From assembly GCA_017561615.1 (NCBI GenBank), contig JAFZBT010000073.1, positions 1-7,104 on the forward strand: a DNA stretch of 7,104 nucleotides. Reading direction: 5' to 3'. This document shows, one piece after another, positions 1 to 6,285 of the stretch. The position numbers were made by a program, and so were the translations under genes. The DNA is from Erysipelotrichaceae bacterium (GTDB lineage: Bacteria; Bacillota_I; Bacilli_A; Erysipelotrichales; Erysipelotrichaceae). The notes under the pieces are model-generated. The model was not told the DNA's origin and searched no databases. It saw only the letters and a program-made list of their open reading frames with translations. The first letter of the stretch is position 1. Every line of letters starts with the position of its first letter.

Positions 1-22
1 CTCCACCTTGATTAATTGAACG

Positions 23-49
23 AAGAGCACAGAAATGTGCTTTTCCTTT
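23..49 (+). terminator. Rho-independent terminator of an upstream gene
   Basis: A stem with the core GCACA / TGTGC (27-31 with 36-40) closes on a GAAA tetraloop (32-35). It extends outward through A-T and one G-T pair to about 23/44, roughly 9 bp in all. The 3' arm runs into TTTTCCTTT. This is the shape of an intrinsic terminator for a gene lying mostly outside the window. Stop codons occur in all three forward frames at 9-19, so no upstream reading frame continues past this point. The short, fairly AT-rich outer stem keeps confidence moderate. Confidence 0.62.
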
Positions 50-60
50 GCCTTGCGGCA

Positions 61-89
61 TGCAAAACCGGCTGATGATATGGTAGAAT
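61..89 (+). promoter_or_regulatory. Possible extended -10 promoter for the nrnA-dnaE operon
   Basis: TGGTAGAAT at 81-89 reads as an extended -10 element: TG at 81-82, one base, then TAGAAT at 84-89, which differs from TATAAT at one position. A -35 at 17-nt spacing would be TGCAAA (61-66), which is a poor match. It lies between the upstream terminator and the first gene, where a promoter is expected. The predicted start near 96 would leave a very short leader and cut close to the ribosome site, so this is only a candidate. Confidence 0.33.
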
Positions 90-95
90 TAGGGC

Positions 96-100
96 AGGTG
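96..100 (+). promoter_or_regulatory. Ribosome binding site fixing the nrnA start
   Basis: AGGTG lies 6 nt before the ATG at 107, with another AGGG at 91-94. In-frame upstream ATGs at 35 and 80 have no comparable site, and the one at 35 sits inside the terminator hairpin. This supports 107 as the true start. Confidence 0.7.
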
Positions 101-106
101 ATAAAT

Positions 107-1033
107 ATGGAATTCTGGGAAATTGAAAAGATAATCGAAAAACACGACTCAATCGTCATCTACCGGCACATCAACCCGGACTATGACGCTTTCGGCGGCC
201 AGCTGGGCTTAAAGCATCTGATCATGGACAACTGGCCTGACAAGAAGGTCTACGCCTACGGCAAGGAAATGCTGGACAACCCCGCTTACCTGGAGCCGAT
301 GGACGAAGTGGATGAGGATACCATCAGAGATTCACTGGTCATAACCGTCGACACTTCTACCAACGCGCGTTCCGACGACCGGACTTTCTTACTGGGAAAG
401 CAGATCCTCAAGATCGACCACCATCTGCGCTCCGAGGAAGTAACCAAATACGCTTACGTTGATCCCGAAGCCTCATCGGTATGCGAGATCATTACCAATC
501 TGGCCATGAAACTGGGCTGGGTAGTCTCCCAGAGAGCAGCCGAACTGCTTCTGGGCGGCATGCTTTCCGATTCCCAGAGGCTTTCCACTCCCGCCGTTAC
601 CGGCGATACCTTCCGCGCCGCGGCTTTCCTGGCCGATCAGCTGATCGATGTATCCTGGGTCAACCGCTGCGTCTACGACAATTCCATCGAGGAATTTCAG
701 GCTTCCGTGGCCTTCCAGAACAAGATCAGGTTCACGGATGATCTTGCCTATTTCATCACCAGCAGGAAAGACAAGGAAAAATTCAACATCGATGAAGGCG
801 AGATCAAGGACTTTGTCGATCTGATGGCGAACATCAAGGGTGTTGACAAGTATGCCGTCTTCGCCCAGATGGACAACGGAAACTATACCGTCTCCCTGCG
901 TTCCCATAAGCCTTCCATCGTCCACATCGCCCGCAAGTACGGAGGCGGCGGCCACGCTCTGGCCTGCGGCATTCCCGAAGTCACAAAAAAGCAGGTTGAC
1001 GAGATTATTGAAATGCTGCTGAAAGCAAGGTGA
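107..1033 (+). CDS. nrnA: DHH-family phosphoesterase, NrnA/MgpA-like (nanoRNase / pAp phosphatase)
   Basis: This 308-residue cytosolic enzyme has the usual length and two-domain layout of NrnA. The N-terminal DHH domain shows motif I with H21, D25 and D27 (RHINPDYDAFG), motif II with D82 (ITVDTS), motif III D104-H105-H106, and the motif IV aspartate D155 (LSDSQRLST, where many relatives have DTGRF). The C-terminal DHHA1 domain ends with the substrate-binding GGGGH at 279-283 followed by ALACG. Family members use Mn2+ to degrade 2-5 nt RNAs and usually dephosphorylate pAp to AMP. Which activity dominates here is inferred. It is the first gene of the run, with dnaE 4 nt downstream. In Bacillus subtilis nrnA also lies close to dnaE, which supports the call. 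Longer in-frame starts at 35 and 80 were rejected for lack of a ribosome site. Confidence 0.9.
   Translation: MEFWEIEKIIEKHDSIVIYRHINPDYDAFGGQLGLKHLIMDNWPDKKVYAYGKEMLDNPAYLEPMDEVDEDTIRDSLVITVDTSTNARSDDRTFLLGKQILKIDHHLRSEEVTKYAYVDPEASSVCEIITNLAMKLGWVVSQRAAELLLGGMLSDSQRLSTPAVTGDTFRAAAFLADQLIDVSWVNRCVYDNSIEEFQASVAFQNKIRFTDDLAYFITSRKDKEKFNIDEGEIKDFVDLMANIKGVDKYAVFAQMDNGNYTVSLRSHKPSIVHIARKYGGGGHALACGIPEVTKKQVDEIIEMLLKAR
1027..1033 (+). promoter_or_regulatory. Ribosome binding site of dnaE, overlapping the nrnA stop
   Basis: AAGGTGA is a long match to the 16S 3' end and contains the TGA stop of the upstream gene. Only 4 nt separate it from the dnaE ATG at 1038, which suggests that ribosomes finishing nrnA help start dnaE. 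Confidence 0.7.
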
Positions 1034-1037
1034 ATAA

Positions 1038-4000
1038 ATGACCGTTCTGCTGCATAACCGAAGCTGTTATTCGATCCTCTCTTCCACGATAACTGTCGAT
1101 AAGCTGATCAGCTTCGCCAAAAACAACGGCTACCGTTCCATCGGGCTGGCTGATACCGGCAATCTTTTTGCGGCCTGCCAGTTCATCCGCCGCTGTAATG
1201 CAGAACACATCCATCCGGTGATCGGCATGGAAGTCAGCGTCCTGATCGATGAAGGACGCTATCCGTTCATCATCTACCCCCGCAACAACAGCGGCTACCA
1301 ACAGCTGATGAAGCTCAGCGGTGTGATCAGATCTTCCGAAGACTGTCTGCCGTACGAGCAGATCACCGCCCTTAGCGACTGTCTCATCGTTGTCGGTTAC
1401 CTGAACGGCTATCTTAACCACTTCATCATTCAGAACCAGGACGAGATGCTGCAGAAATACCTTGCATCGCTGCCGGAAAACTTCTATCTGGCCCTGCCGC
1501 CGCGCAGTCAGAATATGGAGTTTCTGCGTTACCGGGAAAAAATCATTCCCCTGGCAGAAAGATACGGCATAAAGATGCTGCCGATGAAGCTGGCGCTTTA
1601 TGCCGAGCCAAAGGAATATGAAGCCTATCAGGTCGCCCTGGCCATCCGCTCTCAGACGACCGTCACCGATGACCAGCTGGTCTTCAATGATGACGCCTGT
1701 CTGATGGATCAGCAGCAGGCAGAACAGTGCTACAGCTTCAACGAACTGCTTGAAACCGACAAGTTCGCTTCCCTTGTCGACATTGATCTTGAGGCCATCC
1801 ATTCCTCATTGCCTCAGTGCCAGCTGGAGAGCGGCATCAGCGACAAGGAATACCTCAGGCAGCTGTGTTACCGGGGTCTGCAGAAGCGGCTTAACGGCCG
1901 AAATGACCCTGTTTATCAGCAGAGACTTGATTATGAATTACAGGTCATCACCCAGATGAACTTTCAGAACTACTTCCTGATCGTCTATGACATCATACTG
2001 AATGCCCGAAAGCAGGACATCAACATCGGCCCCGGCCGCGGCAGCGCTGTCGGTTCCCTTGTAGCTTATTGTCTGGGCATCACCCATATTGACCCGATAC
2101 GCTACGATCTGTATTTTGAGCGGTTCCTGAATCCGGAACGGGCGAAAATGCCCGACATTGACATCGACATTCCCGATGCCAACCGTTCCGACATCATCAA
2201 TTACTGCCGCAGCAAGTACGGAGAGCAGAACGTCGCTCACATCATCGCCTTCTCCACGCTGGCTTCCCGGGCCGTGCTGCGTGACGTTTCTGGAGCTTTG
2301 AACGGCTCGGAAAGCAGCCTTGCCATGATCCTGAAGACCCTGGACCGCAATTCCAATGTCTCGCTGATGGAAAACTACCGTAATAATGCGGCCTTTGCCC
2401 GGCTCATAAAGTCTTCCGATGAGAACATTAAACTCTTCCGCATCGCCCTGATGCTGGAGGGAATGCCGCGCAATCTGACCACGCATGCTTCCGGTATCGT
2501 CATCAGCGACCGGCCGATCGATGACACCGTTCCGGTCATCCGGCTTTCCGATAATCTGACCACCCAGTACCCAATGGAATACCTGGAAGCCTTCGGCCTG
2601 ATCAAGTTTGACTTTCTGGGTCTGCGGAATCTATCAACGATCACGGAGATCAGCAAGAGCATCGATCGCAATAACCTGAATCTCGACATCCTTAAGATTC
2701 CGCTGGATGACCGTAATACCTATGACCTGCTCTGCCGGGTCGATACCAACGGCATCTTCCAGCTGGAAAAGGAAGCCATGAAGATCGTCACCCGCAAGCT
2801 GCAGCCCCGAAACATTGAGGAACTGGCCATCGTCCTGGCTCTGGGAAGACCGGGTTCTTCGGCCTATACCGACCAGTATGTCATCAACAAGAAGGATCCC
2901 TCCCGGATCACCTATCTGCATGAGGACTTCCGCCCCATTCTGAAGTCAACCTGCGGCATTGTCATCTTCCAGGAACAGATCATGCAGATCGCCCAGAAGA
3001 TCGCCGGTTTTACATTGGGAAAGGCCAATCTATTAAGAGAAGCCATTTCCAAGAAGAAGGCCGAAAACATTGAGGCGCTCAAGAGCGACTTCTTCAAGGG
3101 CGCCCTGGCCAACGGCTACAGCCAGAAGGTCGTTGAAGACAGCTACCAGCTGATCCTGAAATTCGCCGATTACGGCTTCAATAAATCGCATGCGATGGCC
3201 TACAGCCTGATCGCCTATCAGCTGGCCTACTATAAGGCAAACTATCCCCTGCATTTCTACTGTGCCATCTTAAACAGCGTTTTGGGAAACAGCGAGAAGA
3301 TCAATACCTACATCCGGGAATGCCGCAGCAAGCACATCCCGGTTCTCACCCCGGACATCAACCATTCGTCAACGCAGTTCACCATTCATGAAGGGGCGAT
3401 CCTCTTTCCGCTCAACGCCATCAAGAACATCTCCATGTCCCTGGCCAGCCAGATCATCAGCGAAAGAGAGCTAAACGGTCCCTACAATGACTTCATAGGC
3501 TTCTACCAGCGCTTCAGCGGCCTGGAAAAGGACCAGAAGTATATTGAATCGCTGATCCGCGGATGTGCACTGGACAGCCTTAATGAAAGCCACGCGACCA
3601 TGATCAACGGTCTGCCGCTGCTGCAGAAATACGCTCAGGCAGCCACGACATCAAGCAACTCCCAGATCGCTCTGGACTTCGACCTGCTTGATGACAAGCC
3701 GGAACTGGAACGCTACGGCGATAACCGCGATCAGCTGCTTAACGACCAGTTTGCCTATCTGGGCGTCTATCTTTCCGCCCTTCCGACGGAAGAGTACCGC
3801 AGCCGTTATCCCGCCAGCCGGCAAGCCAGCGAGATCAGTCAGATGCGCGGTGACGTTGAGGCTGTCGTCATTGTCAATTCCATCAAGCAGCACCGCACCA
3901 AGACCGGTGAGCAGATGGCCTTCGTCAGCTGCATGGACGAATCGGGTTTCATCGACCTGGCCATCATGCCGCGGGAATACCAGCGCTATTCGCCAATTCT

Positions 4001-4088
4001 CAAAAAGGGTATAATCATATACATAAGAGGCAGAAAGGATGAAAGAGACTCAGTCAAGGTAAACGAACTGCAGCTTCTGAAAGGTTAG
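1038..4088 (+). CDS. dnaE: DNA polymerase III alpha subunit, short Gram-positive DnaE type
   Basis: This 1016-residue C-family replicative polymerase is shorter than Bacillus DnaE (about 1115) and E. coli DnaE (1160). Rough domain order: PHP 1-215, palm/thumb/fingers 265-770, helix-hairpin-helix region 785-860, OB fold 940-1016. Catalytic motifs are intact: GPGRGSAVGS at 331-340, PDIDID at 372-377 (two metal-binding aspartates, likely D375 and D377), HASG starting at H483, and KFDFLGLR with the third aspartate D525. DYGFNKSHAMAYS is also present. The PHP domain has lost its metal ligands: L4 and R8 stand where HxH is expected, and A38-D39-T40 replaces TDH, so proofreading by PHP is unlikely. 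There is no DnaQ-like exonuclease insertion, so this is DnaE and not PolC. In Bacillota DnaE normally works with PolC, extending RNA primers, and it can be error-prone. PolC is not in this window. Confidence 0.96.
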   Translation: MTVLLHNRSCYSILSSTITVDKLISFAKNNGYRSIGLADTGNLFAACQFIRRCNAEHIHPVIGMEVSVLIDEGRYPFIIYPRNNSGYQQLMKLSGVIRSSEDCLPYEQITALSDCLIVVGYLNGYLNHFIIQNQDEMLQKYLASLPENFYLALPPRSQNMEFLRYREKIIPLAERYGIKMLPMKLALYAEPKEYEAYQVALAIRSQTTVTDDQLVFNDDACLMDQQQAEQCYSFNELLETDKFASLVDIDLEAIHSSLPQCQLESGISDKEYLRQLCYRGLQKRLNGRNDPVYQQRLDYELQVITQMNFQNYFLIVYDIILNARKQDINIGPGRGSAVGSLVAYCLGITHIDPIRYDLYFERFLNPERAKMPDIDIDIPDANRSDIINYCRSKYGEQNVAHIIAFSTLASRAVLRDVSGALNGSESSLAMILKTLDRNSNVSLMENYRNNAAFARLIKSSDENIKLFRIALMLEGMPRNLTTHASGIVISDRPIDDTVPVIRLSDNLTTQYPMEYLEAFGLIKFDFLGLRNLSTITEISKSIDRNNLNLDILKIPLDDRNTYDLLCRVDTNGIFQLEKEAMKIVTRKLQPRNIEELAIVLALGRPGSSAYTDQYVINKKDPSRITYLHEDFRPILKSTCGIVIFQEQIMQIAQKIAGFTLGKANLLREAISKKKAENIEALKSDFFKGALANGYSQKVVEDSYQLILKFADYGFNKSHAMAYSLIAYQLAYYKANYPLHFYCAILNSVLGNSEKINTYIRECRSKHIPVLTPDINHSSTQFTIHEGAILFPLNAIKNISMSLASQIISERELNGPYNDFIGFYQRFSGLEKDQKYIESLIRGCALDSLNESHATMINGLPLLQKYAQAATTSSNSQIALDFDLLDDKPELERYGDNRDQLLNDQFAYLGVYLSALPTEEYRSRYPASRQASEISQMRGDVEAVVIVNSIKQHRTKTGEQMAFVSCMDESGFIDLAIMPREYQRYSPILKKGIIIYIRGRKDERDSVKVNELQLLKG
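4010..4015 (+). promoter_or_regulatory. Candidate internal -10 box for the two-component genes
   Basis: A perfect TATAAT lies inside the last codons of dnaE, about 77 nt before the response regulator ATG. The local coding sequence is unusually AT-rich and uses ATA isoleucine codons three times within five codons, although ATC dominates the rest of dnaE. No convincing -35 is present at 16-18 nt (TATTCG at 17 nt) and there is no TG extension, so activity is uncertain. Confidence 0.28.
4080..4084 (+). promoter_or_regulatory. Ribosome binding site of the response regulator
   Basis: AAAGG lies 7 nt before the ATG at 4092 and overlaps the last codons of dnaE, whose stop is at 4086-4088. The spacing is near ideal and supports this start. 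Confidence 0.6.
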
Positions 4089-4091
4089 ACA

Positions 4092-4757
4092 ATGTACAGG
4101 ATACTTATCGTAGACGATGAAATCAGGATCCGTGAAGTCATCAGGGAATACGGAAATCTCTATGAATATCAGGTCTTTGAGGCCGATGAAGGCTCCAAGG
4201 CCATTGAGATGGTACAGGAAAACGACTTTGACTGCATCATCCTGGACATCATGATGCCCAATCTGGACGGCTATACGACCTGCCGGCGCATCAAGGAGAT
4301 CAAGAACATCCCGATAATCATGCTTTCAGCGCGCAATCAGGAAGACGACAAGCTTTACGGGTTTGAACTGGGCATTGACGACTATGTCTCCAAGCCCTTT
4401 TCGCCCAAGGAACTGATGGCCAGAGTCAAGGTCGTCATCGAACGCAACAGTCCCAGAAAGCCCGGCCTGACTGCCATTGACGGCATCAGGATCGACGAGG
4501 AAGCCCATGAGGTCACCATTGACGGTCAGAAGGCCCATCTCACCAACAAGGAATACGAGCTGCTGCTGTACCTGGTAAACAACATCAATAAGGCGGTCTC
4601 CCGCGACACCCTGCTGGAAAGGATCTGGGGATTCGATTCCAACAGCGGCGACAGGACCGTTGACACGCACATAAAGATGCTCCGTCACCATCTCGGTGAT
4701 TACGGAAAGCGGATCGTAACAGTCAGAGGAGTAGGTTACAAGCTTGAAAAAGACTAA
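4092..4757 (+). CDS. Two-component response regulator, OmpR/PhoB family
   Basis: This 221-residue protein has the standard length and architecture for the family. The receiver domain (1-118) has the acidic pair D8-D9, phospho-acceptor D52 in ILDIMMP, the switch residues S79 and Y98, and the invariant K101 in KPF. The C-terminal winged helix (about 125-219) contains LTNKEYELLLYL, VSRDTLLERIWG, the recognition-helix stretch RTVDTHIKMLRHHL, and VRGVGYKLE. It should bind DNA as a phosphorylated dimer and control transcription. It starts 3 nt after dnaE ends and overlaps the kinase gene by 14 nt, so the two are surely partners. Sequence features do not tell me whether it is a PhoP, ResD or WalR equivalent. 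In particular, kinase partners of WalR and PhoP usually carry extra PAS domains that this kinase lacks. No target regulon can be inferred. Confidence 0.95.
   Translation: MYRILIVDDEIRIREVIREYGNLYEYQVFEADEGSKAIEMVQENDFDCIILDIMMPNLDGYTTCRRIKEIKNIPIIMLSARNQEDDKLYGFELGIDDYVSKPFSPKELMARVKVVIERNSPRKPGLTAIDGIRIDEEAHEVTIDGQKAHLTNKEYELLLYLVNNINKAVSRDTLLERIWGFDSNSGDRTVDTHIKMLRHHLGDYGKRIVTVRGVGYKLEKD
4725..4735 (+). promoter_or_regulatory. Ribosome binding site deciding the TTG start of the kinase
   Basis: AGAGGAGTAGG contains two possible Shine-Dalgarno cores: AGAGGAG ending 12 nt, and GTAGG ending 8 nt, before the TTG at 4744. No ATG exists in the kinase frame until the middle of the sensor domain, so TTG with this upstream signal is the best start. 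Confidence 0.55.
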
Positions 4758-6183
4758 TCTGTTCAATTCACTACGCTTCAAGTCCTGGTCCTATTTCGTG
4801 CTCTTTGCCCTGAGCATTCTTTTACTGCTGCAGTTCTTCCAGCTGATCTTCATTGAGCCGTTCTATAAGCGGACGCTGCGCAATGAGCTAAGAAAACTCA
4901 ACAGCTCGATCACCAGTATCTACTTCACCACGGATGAGGAAACCGACGTCAACGGACAGATCAACTCGCTGATCGGCGAAAAGAACGCCTGCATCCTGAT
5001 CTATAACCGCGATACCGGCAAGTCCGTGGGCTATGACGCTCTGGGGGAAGGCGAATGCGCGATCTATCAGGGATCCGCCGTCAACCACGACATCATCGAC
5101 CAGCTGGACCAGAGCGAAGAGGAAAGCATCTTCCTGGAAGGACAGCTGGTCGAGCTTGCCAACCGCGATGTCATGGTATACGGCACCAAATACGCAAATG
5201 AAGAGCAGAACTACCTGATCTTCAGCAACTTTCCTCTGGAAACCACCAACTACCTCACCGAAACCATGCAGTCACAGTTTCTGATCCTTTCCCTGCTGGT
5301 TCTGACTCTGAGCCTTCTGATATCGCTGCTGTTCTCCCGGATCATCTCCGAACCGATCGTTTCGATTACCAATGAGGCCAGAAAGCTTACCTACGGCGAT
5401 TTTGACCTTCACTTCGAGAACTCCGAAATAACCGAGGTCGACCAGCTCGCCCAGACTCTGGATCTGGCAGCCAGCGAGATCGAAAAGGTTGAGGATCTGC
5501 GCAAGGAACTGATGTCCAACGTTTCCCATGACATCAAGACACCGCTGACGATGATCAAAGCCTATGCCGAAATGATCAAGGACATCTCCGGTGACAACAG
5601 GGAAAAGCGCAATGAACACCTGGACGTCATCATCAATGAAACCGACTCCCTTAGCCGGCTGGTCAACGACATGCTTGACCTTTCCCGGCTGCAGGCCGAC
5701 GCCGTCAGCATGAAGATCGAACCCTTTGACCTCTCTACCGAGATCATCGAAGCAGCCCGGCGCTTCCAGTCACTGGCTGACAAAGAAGGCGTCACCATTG
5801 AGCTGGACTGCGATCCCGAGCTCATTGCCCTGGGCGACAACCAGCGGATCAACGAGGTTCTTTACAACTTCATTTCCAACGCCCTGAAGCATTACGGCGA
5901 CGACCGCAAGATCATCATCAGCGGCAAGTTCGTCGACAAATCGACCATCCGGGTCGAGATCATCGACCATGGCCCGGGCATTGAGGAAGAAAACCTCCCC
6001 TACATCTGGGACCGCTACTTCAAGATCGACCGCCAGTACCGCCGCTCGCAGGCGGGAACCGGACTCGGTCTGGCCATCAACAAGGCCATTCTGGAAGACC
6101 ACAAGAGCAATTACGGCGTCATTTCCACCCCGGGCGAGGGTTCGACTTTCTACTTCGAACTTCAGGCTTATGAAGTAAACTGA
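4744..6183 (+). CDS. Membrane sensor histidine kinase (HAMP-HisKA-HATPase_c)
   Basis: This 479-residue partner of the preceding regulator starts at TTG and overlaps it by 14 nt. A first membrane helix (about 16-37) and a second (about 178-198) enclose an extracytoplasmic sensor of about 140 residues, probably PDC/Cache-like by size, though no family is recognised. That loop contains two cysteines, C83 and C105. HAMP follows at about 199-252. The dimerisation domain carries H262 in VSHDIKTPL, and D263 to T266 fit the E/DxxT/N motif needed for phosphatase activity. The ATP-binding domain has an N-box (N375, N379), a G1 box with D408 (DHGPGI), an F-box near WDRYFK, and a G2 box GTGLGL at 438-443. 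All catalytic motifs are intact. Unlike WalK or ResE, it has no cytoplasmic PAS domain. The ligand is unknown. Confidence 0.94.
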   Translation: MKKTNLFNSLRFKSWSYFVLFALSILLLLQFFQLIFIEPFYKRTLRNELRKLNSSITSIYFTTDEETDVNGQINSLIGEKNACILIYNRDTGKSVGYDALGEGECAIYQGSAVNHDIIDQLDQSEEESIFLEGQLVELANRDVMVYGTKYANEEQNYLIFSNFPLETTNYLTETMQSQFLILSLLVLTLSLLISLLFSRIISEPIVSITNEARKLTYGDFDLHFENSEITEVDQLAQTLDLAASEIEKVEDLRKELMSNVSHDIKTPLTMIKAYAEMIKDISGDNREKRNEHLDVIINETDSLSRLVNDMLDLSRLQADAVSMKIEPFDLSTEIIEAARRFQSLADKEGVTIELDCDPELIALGDNQRINEVLYNFISNALKHYGDDRKIIISGKFVDKSTIRVEIIDHGPGIEEENLPYIWDRYFKIDRQYRRSQAGTGLGLAINKAILEDHKSNYGVISTPGEGSTFYFELQAYEVN

Positions 6184-6202
6184 CCGTCCTTGGCATCTTT
6201 TC

Positions 6203-6241
6203 TGCCGTTCAATTGTGAAATGTCTGAATACTTGCACGGCA
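6203..6241. repeat. Inverted repeat TGCCGT / ACGGCA overlapping the -35 region
   Basis: Perfect 6-bp arms lie at 6203-6208 and 6236-6241, separated by 27 nt. The right arm overlaps the proposed -35. The gap also holds TTCA-N4-TGAA (6208-6219) and a second TGAA at 6225-6228. These could be regulator half-sites, but arms this short can arise by chance. The rest of 6184-6285 shows no reading frame and no clear terminator for the kinase gene. Confidence 0.25.
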
Positions 6242-6260
6242 AAAAATGATGTTATATAAT
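6232..6260 (+). promoter_or_regulatory. Sigma-A-type promoter of the repeat-protein gene
   Basis: TTGCAC (6232-6237) and a perfect TATAAT (6255-6260) are separated by exactly 17 nt. The predicted start is near 6267, giving a leader of about 19 nt that contains the ribosome site. The -35 matches consensus only in TTG, but the -10, spacing and AT-rich surroundings make this the most convincing promoter in the window. A 7-bp A/T inverted repeat (6241-6247 with 6259-6265) brackets the -10. Confidence 0.75.
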
Positions 6261-6274
6261 TTTTTCAAAGAGAG

Positions 6275-6279
6275 AAGGG
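6275..6279 (+). promoter_or_regulatory. Ribosome binding site of the repeat-protein gene
   Basis: AAGGG, within a longer purine stretch AGAGAGAAGGGA, lies 6 nt before the ATG at 6286. This is a strong site with ideal spacing. Confidence 0.75.
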
Positions 6280-6285
6280 ATTATA

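Noticed and set aside
1..10. CTCCACC at the window edge resembles the 3' end of tmRNA or a tRNA acceptor arm, followed by a terminator.
   Set aside because: Only a few bases are visible, CCA is not intact, and no T-arm can be seen. Sequence to the left would be needed.
35..106. In-frame extension of the nrnA reading frame to ATG at 35 or 80.
   Set aside because: ATG 35 lies inside the upstream terminator hairpin, neither ATG has a ribosome site, and the extra residues match nothing in the family.
985..991. A AAA AAG heptamer in frame near the end of nrnA, a possible -1 frameshift site.
   Set aside because: No stimulatory hairpin or upstream Shine-Dalgarno pairing is evident, and a -1 shift ends at TGA 997-999, merely trimming a few residues.
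1005..1802. Long antisense open frame (265 codons) opposite the start of dnaE, and similar ones elsewhere on the - strand.
   Set aside because: They mirror strong coding genes with biased third positions, have no recognisable domains, and lack convincing start signals.
6192..6206. GGCA-N7-TGCC hairpin after the kinase stop as a terminator.
   Set aside because: The stem is only 4 bp and no T-run follows. The later T-run at 6260-6265 pairs only with an A-run and belongs to the promoter.
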